A DNA stretch of 22,287 bases, taken from the NCBI GenBank assembly GCA_030445745.1, contig JASUTE010000025.1:1-22287 (forward strand). The letters are read 5' to 3'. The DNA is from Candidatus Cloacimonadota bacterium. GTDB taxonomy: Bacteria > Cloacimonadota > Cloacimonadia > Cloacimonadales > TCS61. The translations under genes were made by a program, and so were the position numbers. The notes below the pieces were generated by a model. It was not told the origin of the DNA. It did not search any database and saw only the letters and a program-made list of their open reading frames with translations. Positions 1 through 8,616 of the stretch are shown here, in pieces. Each line of letters opens with the position of its first letter. Position 1 is the first letter of the stretch.

Positions 1-72
1 AGTGGCGTTTATTTCTATAAAATGCAAGCTGGTAGATATACTTCTACTAAGAAAATGATCCTGATGAAATAG
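1..72 (+). CDS. C-terminal end of a probable type IX secretion (T9SS) cargo protein (partial)
   Basis: The window opens inside a reading frame of 23 codons ending at TAG (70-72). The peptide begins SGVYFYKMQAGRYTSTKKM and ends ILMK. This is the hallmark of the C-terminal sorting domain of T9SS cargo and FlgD-Ig-like tails in the FCB group: a Gly-Val/Ile-Tyr-Phe-Tyr strand, a short turn, then a basic strand ending in a hydrophobic-Lys terminus. In that family the tail directs an exported protein across the outer membrane. The passenger domain lies outside the window, so its function cannot be told. The stop-codon region is duplicated downstream (see the repeat). Confidence 0.7.
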   Translation, partial: SGVYFYKMQAGRYTSTKKMILMK

Positions 73-147
73 TACTTTCGTAATTTCACAGGACAGGTCT
101 TGATGAAATAGTTCTCTGAAATTTCACAGGACAGGTCTTGATGAAAT
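62..147 (+). repeat. 38-39 bp tandem repeat, about 2.3 copies
   Basis: Unit 1 spans 62-100 (39 bp), unit 2 spans 101-138 (38 bp), and a partial third copy starts at 139. Each unit starts TGATGAAAT and ends TTTCACAGGACAGGTCT. The 28 bp block at 82-109 recurs exactly at 120-147, and each block is bounded by ATTTCA and TGAAAT, a 6 bp inverted repeat. The first unit begins on the last codons of the upstream gene, so the Leu-Met-Lys-stop end is recreated at 100-111 in the same frame. Confidence 0.85.
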
Positions 148-171
148 GATAGTTCTTATTTGATAGAAAAT

Positions 172-201
172 AAAGGCCTCGTAATTTACGAGGCCTTTTT
201 T
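172..201 (+). terminator. Strong intrinsic terminator, probably bidirectional
   Basis: AAAGGCCTCGT (172-182) pairs perfectly with ACGAGGCCTTT (188-198) around a 5 nt loop, giving an 11 bp GC-containing stem. A run of T follows (196-201), and an A-rich stretch precedes it on the other side. It ends transcription of the upstream T9SS-tail gene before the dehydrogenase promoter. It is the clearest terminator in the window. Confidence 0.85.
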
Positions 202-203
202 AT

Positions 204-243
204 TTGACATTTTGACTGGGAATTTATGTTTCAACAATAATAT
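204..243 (+). promoter_or_regulatory. Candidate sigma-70 promoter for the nucleotide-sugar dehydrogenase
   Basis: Two overlapping -35-like hexamers, TTGACA (204-209) and TTGACT (212-217), lie just downstream of the terminator. AATAAT (236-241) is a 5/6 match to the -10 consensus, placed 18 nt after the second hexamer. The predicted start near 248 gives a very short leader with a GGAGA ribosome site before the ATG at 261. The call rests on consensus matching only. Confidence 0.45.
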
Positions 244-260
244 TAAGATGGAGATAAAAT

Positions 261-1802
261 ATGAACAGATCAATAGCACCGGATGGCTCAGAATATTTTT
301 TGCCAAATTCCCAGGAAACAGTAGCAGAAGATAAAAAGATAGAAGAAATCACAATAGCAGAACGTCAGAAAGGGCGGAAAATAGTAACTGTTCAAGGTTT
401 GGGCTTTGTGGGATGTGTGATGGCTGCAGTAGTAGCTAATGCCGAAACAGAAACTGGCGAGCCTATTTATTTTGTACATGGACATCAGCGCGATTCCAAG
501 CGTTCATATTGGAAAATTCCTGTAATAAATTCCGGTAAATCGCCTGTTAACTCTTCCGATCCAAAAATACCAGTTTTGTTTGAAAAATGCGTGAAAGAGA
601 AAAAAACTTTTCGGGCAACTTGGTCGGAAAAAGTTTATGAAGAAGCTGATATTGTGGTAGTAGATATCCAGTTGGATGCTATTAAACCAGCTTTTGGTGA
701 AGCAGAAAAAGGGTATTGCGATTTATATGCTTTTCGAGAAGGTATGAAAACTTTGGGTCGGCATATTAAGCCAGAGTGCTTGATTTTGGTGGAAACCACA
801 GTACCTCCCGGAACCTGTGAACAAGTGGTGAAACCAATCATAGAAGAAGAATATAAAAAACGCGGTATAAATATCCAAAGTAATCCTCCTCTGATTGCTC
901 ATTCTTACGAAAGAGTAATGCCCGGAGAAAATTATGTGGCTTCTATTCGCGATTTTTGGCGAGTTTATTCAGGAGTTAACCAAAAAAGCAAAGAACTAGC
1001 CCGGGAATTTTTATCCCAAGTTATAAATGTTAAGAAGTATCCACTAACAGAACTGGAAAATACTAATTCTTCCGAGATGGCTAAAGTAATGGAGAATTCA
1101 TATCGCGCTACTAATATTGCTTTAACTTTGGAATGGGCGCGCTTTGCTGAAAAAATCGGAGTAGATATTTTCAAGGTGCGAGAGGCTATTCGCAAAAGGA
1201 AAGGTACACACGACAACCTGCTGCGCCCCAGCTTGGGTGTGGGTGGTTATTGTCTAACCAAAGATCCGGTTTTGGCAAATTGGGCATTAAAAGAGATTTT
1301 CCAAATAAACGACAGCTTGAATGTAGCTATAAATTCTGTAAATATTAACGACACTATGCCTCTGCATACAATCGATTTGATAAAAGAAAAATATGAAAAT
1401 TTAAAAGATGTTAAAGTGGCGGTTTTAGGGGTTTCATACCTGCAAAATCTGGGCGATACACGACATTCACCTTCCAAAATATTGATAAAAAATTTAAAAG
1501 AATATTGGGCAGAAGTTAAAGTTCATGATCCTTATGTAAAATCGTGGCCGGAAATGGAAGATATCGACATTGAGGAAAAAATAGAAGATGCCGTTGCTGA
1601 GGCAGAAGTTGTGGTTTTTGCTGTTGGACACGATGAATACAAGCAACTAGAGCCAAAAGAGCTTATCGAAAAATGTTCGTGCACACCACTAATCATAGAT
1701 TGCTCCAATTTTATCAGCGATGCGAAGATAATTGAATATTTAAATTTGGGTTGCCAGGTGAAAGGAGTGGGCAAAGGACACATAGACAATTTGACAAAAT
1801 AA
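261..1802 (+). CDS. UDP-glucose/GDP-mannose dehydrogenase family nucleotide-sugar dehydrogenase
   Basis: The protein has 513 aa. It should be a cytosolic NAD-dependent enzyme that oxidises the C6 hydroxyl of a nucleotide sugar to a uronic acid for surface polysaccharide. Visible features are the Rossmann motif GLGFVG (46-51), the family helix with Asn-Ser-Ser-Glu-Met-Ala-Lys (269-275) and Asn-Ile-Ala-Leu (285-288), and the catalytic cysteine Cys331 in GVGGYCLTKDP. A C-terminal sugar-binding domain starts near residue 370. The Rossmann motif usually lies near residue 5-10, so there are about 36 extra N-terminal residues, polar and charged with no signal peptide. The next in-frame Met lies inside the Rossmann fold, so the upstream start with GGAGATAAAAT before ATG is right. 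The substrate (UDP-Glc, UDP-ManNAc or similar) cannot be decided. No glycosyltransferases are adjacent. Confidence 0.85.
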   Translation: MNRSIAPDGSEYFLPNSQETVAEDKKIEEITIAERQKGRKIVTVQGLGFVGCVMAAVVANAETETGEPIYFVHGHQRDSKRSYWKIPVINSGKSPVNSSDPKIPVLFEKCVKEKKTFRATWSEKVYEEADIVVVDIQLDAIKPAFGEAEKGYCDLYAFREGMKTLGRHIKPECLILVETTVPPGTCEQVVKPIIEEEYKKRGINIQSNPPLIAHSYERVMPGENYVASIRDFWRVYSGVNQKSKELAREFLSQVINVKKYPLTELENTNSSEMAKVMENSYRATNIALTLEWARFAEKIGVDIFKVREAIRKRKGTHDNLLRPSLGVGGYCLTKDPVLANWALKEIFQINDSLNVAINSVNINDTMPLHTIDLIKEKYENLKDVKVAVLGVSYLQNLGDTRHSPSKILIKNLKEYWAEVKVHDPYVKSWPEMEDIDIEEKIEDAVAEAEVVVFAVGHDEYKQLEPKELIEKCSCTPLIIDCSNFISDAKIIEYLNLGCQVKGVGKGHIDNLTK

Positions 1803-1805
1803 ACT

Positions 1806-1832
1806 TTGACATTACTAATAGCATAATAAATT
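1806..1832 (+). promoter_or_regulatory. Candidate promoter before the ABC transporter genes
   Basis: TTGACA (1806-1811) sits four bases after the dehydrogenase stop. The best -10-like hexamer at usable distance is TAAATT (1827-1832), 4/6 with a short 15 nt spacer, so the -10 is weak. The -35 match is exact and lies in a 49 bp intergenic gap. Confidence 0.3.
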
Positions 1833-1851
1833 TTAAAGTAAAGGTGAAAAT

Positions 1852-2535
1852 ATGGAAAGCATAATAGAAGTCAATAACCTAGAAAAAGAATATAAATTGG
1901 GAAAAGTAAGTGTTCCTGCGTTAAAAGGAGTGAACACTAAAATTTACAGCGGCGAATTTGTCGCAATTATGGGACCATCTGGTTCGGGCAAATCTACTTT
2001 AATGCATATTTTAGGTTGCTTAGATACTGCCACTGCTGGAGATTATTTCTTGAATGGCGAGGAAGTTAGTAAAATGAAAAAAAATCAGCTAGCAGCTATT
2101 CGGAATAAAGAGATCGGCTTTGTTTTCCAAACTTTTAATTTGCTACCTCATCTAAATATCAGCAAAAATGTGGAATTACCGCTAATGTATGCTGGGATGC
2201 ATAAAAGTGAACGGAAAAAGCAAGCAGTAAAGGTATTGCAGGAAGTTGGCTTAGGTAACCGGTTGCAGCACAAGCCAAATGAGCTTTCTGGTGGTCAGCG
2301 CCAGCGCGTAGCAATCGCGAGAGCGATTATTAATAATCCCTCGATAATCTTGGCAGATGAACCCACAGGAAATTTAGATACAACTTCGGGAAATGATATC
2401 TTGTCTATTTTTACAGAGTTGAACAAACTTGGTCACACAATCGTAATGGTGACCCACGATCCAGTTGTTGCTAAAAAAGCTAGTAGAGTGGTATATATTG
2501 TGGATGGACTTATAAAAGATGGCGCTGTCGATTAA
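1852..2535 (+). CDS. ABC transporter ATP-binding protein, MacB/LolD type
   Basis: The protein has 227 aa, the normal length for a stand-alone MacB/LolD/FtsE-class ATPase. Motifs in order are Walker [10 protein letters not shown] (41-49), the Q-loop in [10 protein letters not shown] (91-100), signature LSGGQRQR (145-152), Walker B IILADE (165-170) followed by PTGNLD, and the H-loop His202 in VTHDP. The sequence around PTGNLD and the Q-loop is typical of the 'o228' branch. Members of that branch power mechanotransmission across the inner membrane (lipoprotein release, macrolide or peptide export) rather than import. The next gene overlaps by 17 bp and is the cognate permease, so translation is probably coupled. 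A good AAAGGTG ribosome site precedes the ATG. The substrate is unknown. Confidence 0.92.
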   Translation: MESIIEVNNLEKEYKLGKVSVPALKGVNTKIYSGEFVAIMGPSGSGKSTLMHILGCLDTATAGDYFLNGEEVSKMKKNQLAAIRNKEIGFVFQTFNLLPHLNISKNVELPLMYAGMHKSERKKQAVKVLQEVGLGNRLQHKPNELSGGQRQRVAIARAIINNPSIILADEPTGNLDTTSGNDILSIFTELNKLGHTIVMVTHDPVVAKKASRVVYIVDGLIKDGAVD

Positions 2536-3742
2536 AGAAAGTATTCAAACAGGTTTTTCCGACTTTTGGGCTCGCAAAGTGCGCAGTTTGGTTACTGTAG
2601 TGGGTATTGTATTGGGAACCATGTCTATAATTGTGGTGCTCTCTTTAGTCAAAAGCATCAATCAGCAGACTATTGCCTGGATGATGGAGCGGGGTGGACT
2701 GAGTAAGATAACCGTGCGAAAAGATTGGAGTTATGAAAGCCAAACTACGGTGAAAGATTATTTTACCTGGCGTGAATTGGAATTTATTCATTCACTTATT
2801 CCCGAAGTAGAATATTTCAATCCGCAAAATCGTACTCGCTTGAATATAACCTATGCAGATAAAGATTTTCGTAGTACAGTATATGGTGTAGTTCCCGATT
2901 TTGCAGCTATTGAAGAATGGACAGCAGATCAGGGACGATTTATTAGTAACTATGATGTAGTACAAGCTAATGATGTAATAGTAATTGGAACGAGAGTAAA
3001 ACAAGAATTATTTGGCAATAAAAATGCAATTGGTCAATATGTTACAGCTCAAGGTCGTCGTTTACAAGTTATAGGAATAATGGAATATCGCTATATGAAA
3101 GGTAATAATGCTTTCCGAGAAAATGCTTTAGAATATATGAATCGTCAATCCTTTATTCCTATTACAACTATGATATACAAAGGAACTGGAGAAGATAGAT
3201 TTGACTATTTTACCCTAAAAGCCAGCAATCCGCAAAAAGCAGTTCAAATTGCCCGAAAACTGGAAGCAATAATTTTGAACATGCGCCAGGGCGAACCTGT
3301 TTTTCGCATTGAATCAGCTCAAGAAAGAGCAGATGAGATACAAGGTGATACCGAAACCTTCCGTATGATTTTTTTCCTTATCAGTATGATTTCGTTGCTG
3401 GTTGGAGGCATTGTGATTATGAACATCATGATGGCTACAATCCAAGAGCGAACCCGCGAGATTGGAATAAGGATTACAGTAGGTGCCAGACGAAGAGATA
3501 TATTTACACAATTTCTGGTGCAAACTGTACTTGTAACCAGTTTAGGCGGTGTTTTGGGAGTGGTTTTAGGTGTTTCCATTCTGGATATAGTTGGTGGATA
3601 TTTGGGAATGGAACTTACTGCAGGTTTAGACATGGTATTAATTGCAATTGGTGTATCGGCGGGAGTGGGTTTAATCTTCGGAATTTCACCGGCTATTAAG
3701 GCCAGTAAATTAGATCCTGTGGAGGCTTTGCGTTATGAATAA
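2519..3742 (+). CDS. FtsX/MacB-family ABC transporter permease
   Basis: The protein has 407 aa. One membrane segment lies near the N-terminus (about 22-45). A large extracytoplasmic MacB-PCD-like domain follows (about 46-280). Three more segments lie near 283-305, 331-357 and 372-394. Between segments 2 and 3 is the cytoplasmic coupling stretch [19 protein letters not shown], which contacts the ATPase. The C-terminus DPVEALRYE is the usual ending of this family. It lacks the separate ATPase domain of full-length MacB because that is supplied by the gene before, with which it overlaps by 17 bp. An HlyD-like periplasmic partner or outer-membrane TolC is not present in the window. The role is export or extraction across the inner membrane, with substrate unknown. 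Confidence 0.9.
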   Translation: MALSIKESIQTGFSDFWARKVRSLVTVVGIVLGTMSIIVVLSLVKSINQQTIAWMMERGGLSKITVRKDWSYESQTTVKDYFTWRELEFIHSLIPEVEYFNPQNRTRLNITYADKDFRSTVYGVVPDFAAIEEWTADQGRFISNYDVVQANDVIVIGTRVKQELFGNKNAIGQYVTAQGRRLQVIGIMEYRYMKGNNAFRENALEYMNRQSFIPITTMIYKGTGEDRFDYFTLKASNPQKAVQIARKLEAIILNMRQGEPVFRIESAQERADEIQGDTETFRMIFFLISMISLLVGGIVIMNIMMATIQERTREIGIRITVGARRRDIFTQFLVQTVLVTSLGGVLGVVLGVSILDIVGGYLGMELTAGLDMVLIAIGVSAGVGLIFGISPAIKASKLDPVEALRYE

Positions 3743-4730
3743 AATAAAGGATTTTTTCAAAATTTTTTTCCGAAGCTATTCCCAAAAAGGAATTTATAAA
3801 GAAGCAGCCGCCCTTACTTTTGTTACTCTGCTGGGTTTTGTGCCATTTGTAATATTATTTTTATTTCTACTACCCGAATTACCATTTTTACAAATCGGAA
3901 CCAACTTTAGTGAATTGCTTTTGAAGGTGTTTTTACCGAGCTCTGCTGAACAAATTACCGTTATAATTAAACAGATAGCCAGTCAAAAAATTCCCTTTAA
4001 CTTCTTAAGCTTTATAATTTTGCTATTTTCATCATATTCACTTTTCAAAATTATCAACGATTCTTTCGATAATATTTTGAATGTACACGAGTTGAAGCGT
4101 AAAGACTTCCTAAACAACTTTGTGAAATTTTTGGGTATGACCCTGTTCGGTGGTTTACTAATCCTTATCCTATTCTCAGCTACTTCATTGCCATTTTTTT
4201 CTAATTTTTTCAATTTAGGAATTTTACAGCAGTTGTCGGTGTATGTAACCCCCTTTGTGCTACTGTTTCTTATTTTTAGTTTAAGCTTTTTGTTTATACC
4301 TTCGGTAAAAGTACAATTTAAGTCGATAGTGATTGGAGCAGGCAGTGCCGCAATCGCTTGGATTATCATAAAGTCATTTTTCAACTGGTATATAATCCAT
4401 CTCACCAATATTGAGATTATATTTGGTGTATTGGCGTTCTTTCCTATTTTCCTCTTTTGGATTTATATTAATTGGATTGTGATATTAAGTGGAGTTATTA
4501 TGGTTTCTATATTGGAAAATCGTCAAGCTCCCCAGGAAATAACTACTGAAAATAAAGATAGGATAAAAGTTACCTTTGAAAAGTTGATAGATTCCGATGA
4601 GCTGGAAACCATCTCTTCAACTACCTTACAAAAAAATGATTTGAAGGAAATTCTCGAAGAGGTAGTGACAAAAAAAAGCGATAACAAGGCCGAAACTAAA
4701 CAAAAAAATAGTTTACAGGAAAAACCATAA
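3735..4730 (+). CDS. YihY/BrkB family inner-membrane protein
   Basis: The protein has 331 aa. The N-terminal stretch with [20 protein letters not shown] (about 18-37) is the conserved entry to the YihY/UPF0761 (BrkB) domain. About six hydrophobic segments follow up to roughly residue 258, including the family's Trp-rich last helix [17 protein letters not shown] hydrophilic tail of about 70 residues, rich in Lys and Glu, completes the protein and is probably cytoplasmic. The family was once called ribonuclease BN, but that activity belongs to another protein and its true function is unsettled. The start overlaps the permease stop by 8 bp, so the three genes probably form one transcript. Confidence 0.82.
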   Translation: MNKIKDFFKIFFRSYSQKGIYKEAAALTFVTLLGFVPFVILFLFLLPELPFLQIGTNFSELLLKVFLPSSAEQITVIIKQIASQKIPFNFLSFIILLFSSYSLFKIINDSFDNILNVHELKRKDFLNNFVKFLGMTLFGGLLILILFSATSLPFFSNFFNLGILQQLSVYVTPFVLLFLIFSLSFLFIPSVKVQFKSIVIGAGSAAIAWIIIKSFFNWYIIHLTNIEIIFGVLAFFPIFLFWIYINWIVILSGVIMVSILENRQAPQEITTENKDRIKVTFEKLIDSDELETISSTTLQKNDLKEILEEVVTKKSDNKAETKQKNSLQEKP

Positions 4731-4752
4731 ATTATTAGTGACATACCCTAGC

Positions 4753-4842
4753 GGAGACGTGTCCGAGTGGCTGAAGGAGCACGCTTGGAAAGCGTGTATA
4801 CGTTTATGCGTATCCAGGGTTCGAATCCCTGCGTCTCCGCCA
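4753..4842 (+). tRNA. tRNA-Ser, anticodon GGA
   Basis: This is a class II tRNA with the CCA end encoded. Acceptor GGAGACG (4753-4759) pairs with CGTCTCC (4832-4838), then discriminator G and CCA (4840-4842). The D-arm region contains GTCCGAGTGG. The anticodon arm CACGC-TTGGAAA-GCGTG places GGA at 4787-4789, reading UCC and UCU. A long variable arm (about 4798-4815) and the T-arm CAGGG-TTCGAAT-CCCTG follow. The length of 90 nt and the long variable arm are as expected for serine. Confidence 0.97.
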
Positions 4843-4983
4843 TTATTTAGTAACTACTACTTATTCCTTACCTTCCTTTACTTGAGCAGAAAATAGTAAC
4901 ATGATTCATCATCCACTTTTTCTTACATTAAAATATCTTAAAACACAATTTTCATTCCAAAACTAAAAAAAAATACAAAAACG

Positions 4984-5013
4984 TTGACAAAAATTCCTAA
5001 CAAGTTCAATAAT
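4984..5013 (+). promoter_or_regulatory. Strong candidate promoter for the lptB-rpoN-hprK-ptsHI operon
   Basis: A consensus -35 TTGACA (4984-4989) and a 5/6 -10 AATAAT (5008-5013) are separated by 18 nt. An A-rich tract at about 4962-4982 looks like an UP element. The predicted transcription start is near 5019-5021, two to four bases before the lptB ATG at 5023. This would give an essentially leaderless message. The rest of the 180 bp gap (4843-5022) shows no gene and no clear terminator after the tRNA. Confidence 0.6.
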
Positions 5014-5022
5014 AATTGTTAT

Positions 5023-5760
5023 ATGAATAGAGTAAATACGAAAAATTTAGTAAAAATATATGGTAAGCGACGTGTTGTGAACAATGTCAGCATCCACATA
5101 AAACAAGGCGAGATAGTAGGTATATTGGGCCCAAACGGTGCAGGTAAATCCACTACCTTCTATATGATTTTGGGTTTGATAAAGCCCAATGGTGGCAGTG
5201 TGCATTTCAATGACAAAGATATAATAAAACTACCCATGTACAAAAGAGCTCAATTAGGAATTGGTTACTTAGCACAAGATCCATCTATTTTTCATAAATT
5301 AACCGTAGAAGAGAATATTTTAGCTATTTTAGAAACTATGAAATTTTCCAAAAAAGAGCGAAAACGTAAATTAGCTGAATATTTAGCAGAACTTGATTTA
5401 ACTAAACTAGCTAAACAAAAAGCTTATACGCTTTCGGGTGGAGAACGCCGCAAGCTTGAAATCACTCGTTCCTTGGTTACCGATCCTTCATTTCTGCTAA
5501 TGGACGAGCCTTTTGCAGGTGTAGATCCTTTGGCTGTAGCCGATATCCAGGATATTATTTATAAACTAAAACAGCGAAATATTGGAATTCTAATTACCGA
5601 TCATAATGTTCAGGAAACTTTGAAGATCGTAGATAGAGCTTATATAATCTACAATGGCGAGATTTTATTTTCGGGAACTTCGCGCGAATTGGTGAATGAT
5701 GAAAGGGCTCGCGAAGTATATTTGGGAGATAGATTTTTAGATCCATTTGGGAATGAATGA
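5023..5760 (+). CDS. lptB: LptB, ATPase of the LPS export ABC transporter
   Basis: The protein has 245 aa from the ATG at 5023. It powers the LptB2FG complex that extracts lipopolysaccharide from the inner membrane and passes it along the LptC-A-D bridge. Motifs are Walker A GPNGAGKST (36-44), signature LSGGERRKLEI (137-147), Walker B LLMDEPFAGVDP (158-169) and H-loop His in ITDHNV. The ERRK-EI and FAGVDP stretches are typical of LptB as opposed to other ABC ATPases. A TTG at 4984 would add 13 residues, but it falls on the probable -35 box, has no ribosome site and adds nothing conserved, so I reject it. No lptA or lptC lies upstream, where they often sit. rpoN follows with an ATGA overlap, a common lptB-rpoN arrangement. 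Confidence 0.93.
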   Translation: MNRVNTKNLVKIYGKRRVVNNVSIHIKQGEIVGILGPNGAGKSTTFYMILGLIKPNGGSVHFNDKDIIKLPMYKRAQLGIGYLAQDPSIFHKLTVEENILAILETMKFSKKERKRKLAEYLAELDLTKLAKQKAYTLSGGERRKLEITRSLVTDPSFLLMDEPFAGVDPLAVADIQDIIYKLKQRNIGILITDHNVQETLKIVDRAYIIYNGEILFSGTSRELVNDERAREVYLGDRFLDPFGNE

Positions 5761-7202
5761 TGAATAGTTATAAACAGAATTATTCGCAGAAATTATCGCA
5801 GAAATTATCGCAAAACTTACTGCTAAAACCAAAGATGTTGCAGTCTTTGGAAATGCTGGCTATGCCTATAATGCAGTTAGAAACATACTTGAAACACGAG
5901 CTTGTGAACAACCCTATGTTGGAACTGCAGGAAGATAAGCCCGAGGAAGCAGAACAGCAGGAAGAAGAAACTGAAGGTGAAAACCAGGAAGATAAACAGT
6001 TGGAAAAAACGCTGGCAGAAGCAGAAGAATTAAGCGAAATTTTAGATTTTTGGAATGAAAATAACGAAACCCACAGCTCTAGCAAAGGTCGAAGTGATGA
6101 TGATTCAAACTTTGAACAACGAGCACCCAAGCAAAACAGGAAAGGTGAATTTATTGATCAACTGGAGGGACTTCAACTTTCTGATAATGAATATGATTTT
6201 GCTTACGATCTTATTGAAAGTATAAACGAGCGTGGATTTTTGCCAGATGATTTTGATATGCCAAAAATGGCACATTTTTTTCATCTACCTCTCACCAGAG
6301 CAGAAGAAATCCATCAGGAAATTTTGCATCTCTATCCACGTGGTATTACCGCTCGCGACCTCATAGAATGTCTGACTGTGCAAATTGATGACAGCGAAGA
6401 TAAAGAATATTTGCAGCAGATCATCAAAGAAGATTTTACCGATTTGATTCACAAAAGATACAAGAAAATCGCTTCCAAATACGGCGTAAGCTTGGATACA
6501 GTGTTGGCTTGGAAAGAAAAGATTTCAAAATTAGATCCCAAACCTGGTTTACGCTTAGAAGATTGTGAAACCGACTACATTGTTCCAGATGTGATCATAA
6601 AAAAAATCGATGGTGAGTTTGAGATAATTTCCAACGACTACTACCTGCCAAAAATTAGAATGAGCAAACATTATAAAAATATTCTGAATCAGGTAAAAGA
6701 TGATCGCACCGCCTTAGATTATGTACGCGGTAAAGTAAATTCTGCAAAATTTATGATAAAATCGATCTATCTGCGCCAACGTACTTTAGAAAGAGTGGTT
6801 CGCTCTATCATCAACCATCAAAAAGATTTCTTCTACAACAACTCTTCTTACCTAGCTCCGCTTACCTATTCGGTTATCGCTCAGGAACTACAGGTGAACG
6901 AATCTACCATTTCAAGAGTAGTAAAAGATAAATATGCTGATACTCCTTTTGGCATTATGTGCTTAAAAGATTTCTTCACAAGCAAAGCTGGCAAAGATAG
7001 CGGTTACAACTCTGTATCACGTCAAAATGTAGAGATCCAGCTAAAACGTATGATAGAAAAAGAAGATAAGAGCAATCCGCTTAGCGACCAAGAAATTGTA
7101 GATATTTTTAAAAAATCAGGGATAAATGTTTCTCGGCGAGTGGTATCTAAATATCGTGAAGCGATGGGGATTTTGAACAGTCATCTGAGAAAAGAAAAAT
7201 AA
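5757..7202 (+). CDS. rpoN: RNA polymerase sigma-54 factor RpoN
   Basis: The protein has 481 aa, a normal length. Region I (about 1-57) is Gln/Leu-rich with LKPKMLQSLEMLAMP and ends NNPMLEL. This is the part that contacts activators and holds the polymerase silent. Region II (about 58-115) is very acidic. The core-binding domain follows. The C-terminal DNA-binding part has an HTH-like stretch (SVIAQELQVNESTISRVV), then TPFGIMCLKDFF, and the RpoN box SRRVVSKYREAMGI near the end, which reads the -24 element. The start ATG overlaps the lptB stop (ATGA), implying coupled translation. Transcription by this factor needs bacterial enhancer-binding ATPases, none of which is in the window. The N-terminus carries a 12 bp tandem duplication. 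Confidence 0.96.
   Translation: MMNSYKQNYSQKLSQKLSQNLLLKPKMLQSLEMLAMPIMQLETYLKHELVNNPMLELQEDKPEEAEQQEEETEGENQEDKQLEKTLAEAEELSEILDFWNENNETHSSSKGRSDDDSNFEQRAPKQNRKGEFIDQLEGLQLSDNEYDFAYDLIESINERGFLPDDFDMPKMAHFFHLPLTRAEEIHQEILHLYPRGITARDLIECLTVQIDDSEDKEYLQQIIKEDFTDLIHKRYKKIASKYGVSLDTVLAWKEKISKLDPKPGLRLEDCETDYIVPDVIIKKIDGEFEIISNDYYLPKIRMSKHYKNILNQVKDDRTALDYVRGKVNSAKFMIKSIYLRQRTLERVVRSIINHQKDFFYNNSSYLAPLTYSVIAQELQVNESTISRVVKDKYADTPFGIMCLKDFFTSKAGKDSGYNSVSRQNVEIQLKRMIEKEDKSNPLSDQEIVDIFKKSGINVSRRVVSKYREAMGILNSHLRKEK
5785..5818 (+). repeat. 12 bp in-frame tandem repeat in rpoN region I
   Basis: CGCAGAAATTAT occurs twice in tandem (5785-5796 and 5797-5808), followed by a diverged partial third copy (CGCAAAACTTAC, 5809-5820). 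It encodes the repeating motif Ser-Gln-Lys-Leu, Ser-Gln-Lys-Leu, Ser-Gln-Asn-Leu. It keeps the frame and extends the Gln-rich N-terminus by about four residues per copy. Confidence 0.8.
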
Positions 7203-7215
7203 AAAAGAGGTCTTA

Positions 7216-8613
7216 ATGGAAACTACAAAAGTAGCAATTATCGGTGGCGGACCAGGCGGTTACGAAACTGCTATCCGTCTGCATCAGTTTGGAATAGAAA
7301 CAACTGTTTTCGAAAAAGAAAGATTAGGTGGTGTTTGCCTAAACTGGGGTTGTATTCCTACCAAAACTTTGGTAAAAGTTGCCGATCTTTATCACGAAAT
7401 TAAAAATGCTAAAGATTTTGGCATTTCAGTTTCGTTAGCAGAAATAGACTACAGCAAAGTTTGGAAACGTAAAAACAAGGTGGTAGAACAACTGGTTTCT
7501 GGAATAGAGTTTATATTTAAAAAACGTAAAATACCGGTAGTTAACGAAAATGTTATAGCAATAAAGAAGATAGATTCTGGTTACGAGATTCATACAGCAA
7601 ATACCCAATTTAAAGCTGAATATGTGGTTTTAGCTACAGGAACTCTACCGCAGGAATTGCCGTTTATGAAGTTTGACGAGCAGAAAATACTCTCATCTAC
7701 TGGAATTCTAAAAATGCAGCAACTACCCAAACATTTGGTGATAATTGGGGGTGGAGTAATTGGCTGTGAGTTTGCCTCTATTTACAACCAATTAGGTGTA
7801 AAAGTAGAAATTGTGGAGTTTTTACCACGTCTGGTTTCCACCGAGGATGAAGAGATTTCCAAAAGATTAGCAATGGCTTTTAAAAAATCTAAAATTAAAC
7901 TTCATCTTAAAACAGCTGTAGAAGATTACGAAGAAAAAAATGATCTGTTAGTATTAAAACTTTCCAACGGTAAACAAATAGAAACAGAGAAAGTTTTGTT
8001 AAGTGTTGGTCGTAAACCACATTGGAATATTGAAATGCAAAACTGTGAACTGAATAGAGAAAAAGGTTTCATTCAAATAGATAAGAAGATGCAGACTAAC
8101 TTGGAAAATATGTTTGCAATTGGTGACATAACAGGCAAACTGATGCTGGCTCATACTGCCAGTAAACAAGGTTTGCTGGTGGCTGATATTATTAACAATG
8201 AGTTGAACGATAAGGCAAAAAAACTGCACTGGATAGACTATCAAAAGATTCCAGCCTGCACTTTTACAAATCCCGAAGTAGCCTCCGTAGGAATAACCGA
8301 ACAGCAGGCTAAAGAGAGAGCAGAAGATTATTCTATAGGAAAATTCCCTTTCAGTGCTAATGGTAAAGCTTTGGGGCTGGGGCAGACCTACGGTTTAGTG
8401 AAAGTTGTGGCAGCTAAAAAAACTGGTGAACTTTTAGGAATCCATATAATTGGGCCGCAGGCTACTGAACTTATCGCTCAGGCCGGAGTTATGATTGGCT
8501 TAAAGGCAAGTGTAGAAGATATCAAAAAAATAGTTTTTGCTCATCCCACCCTTTCCGAGGCTGTTATGGAAGCTGTGGAAGATGTAGAGAATTTGGCAAT
8601 ACATAAAATGTAG
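7216..8613 (+). CDS. lpdA: Dihydrolipoyl dehydrogenase (E3)
   Basis: The protein has 465 aa. This cytosolic flavoenzyme reoxidises dihydrolipoyl groups of 2-oxoacid dehydrogenase complexes or the glycine cleavage H-protein, using NAD. It shows the FAD-binding GGGPGGYETA (10-19) and redox-active disulfide cysteines Cys41 and Cys46 in GGVCLNWGCIPTK. The NAD-binding Rossmann motif VIIGGGVIGCEFAS lies near 176-190, and a second FAD-contact motif, FAIGDITG, follows. The C-terminal His443-Glu448 catalytic pair sits in AHPTLSEAVMEA. The start follows AAAAGAGGTCTTA. lipA follows after only 3 bp, matching lipoate use with lipoate synthesis. No E1/E2 or gcv genes are in the window, so its partner complex is unknown. 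Confidence 0.95.
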   Translation: METTKVAIIGGGPGGYETAIRLHQFGIETTVFEKERLGGVCLNWGCIPTKTLVKVADLYHEIKNAKDFGISVSLAEIDYSKVWKRKNKVVEQLVSGIEFIFKKRKIPVVNENVIAIKKIDSGYEIHTANTQFKAEYVVLATGTLPQELPFMKFDEQKILSSTGILKMQQLPKHLVIIGGGVIGCEFASIYNQLGVKVEIVEFLPRLVSTEDEEISKRLAMAFKKSKIKLHLKTAVEDYEEKNDLLVLKLSNGKQIETEKVLLSVGRKPHWNIEMQNCELNREKGFIQIDKKMQTNLENMFAIGDITGKLMLAHTASKQGLLVADIINNELNDKAKKLHWIDYQKIPACTFTNPEVASVGITEQQAKERAEDYSIGKFPFSANGKALGLGQTYGLVKVVAAKKTGELLGIHIIGPQATELIAQAGVMIGLKASVEDIKKIVFAHPTLSEAVMEAVEDVENLAIHKM

Positions 8614-8616
8614 GAA

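Noticed and set aside
62-147. Short direct repeats resembling a CRISPR array
   Set aside because: The 28 bp identical blocks are separated by only 10 bp and the whole unit repeats in tandem, so there are no spacer-length unique segments.
3983-4408. Reverse-strand open frame of 141 codons inside the YihY-like gene
   Set aside because: Antisense shadow of a hydrophobic membrane gene, with no motif and no ribosome site.
4984-5022. TTG start giving LptB 13 extra residues
   Set aside because: The TTG is the first part of a consensus -35 box, has no ribosome site, and the added residues are not typical of LptB.
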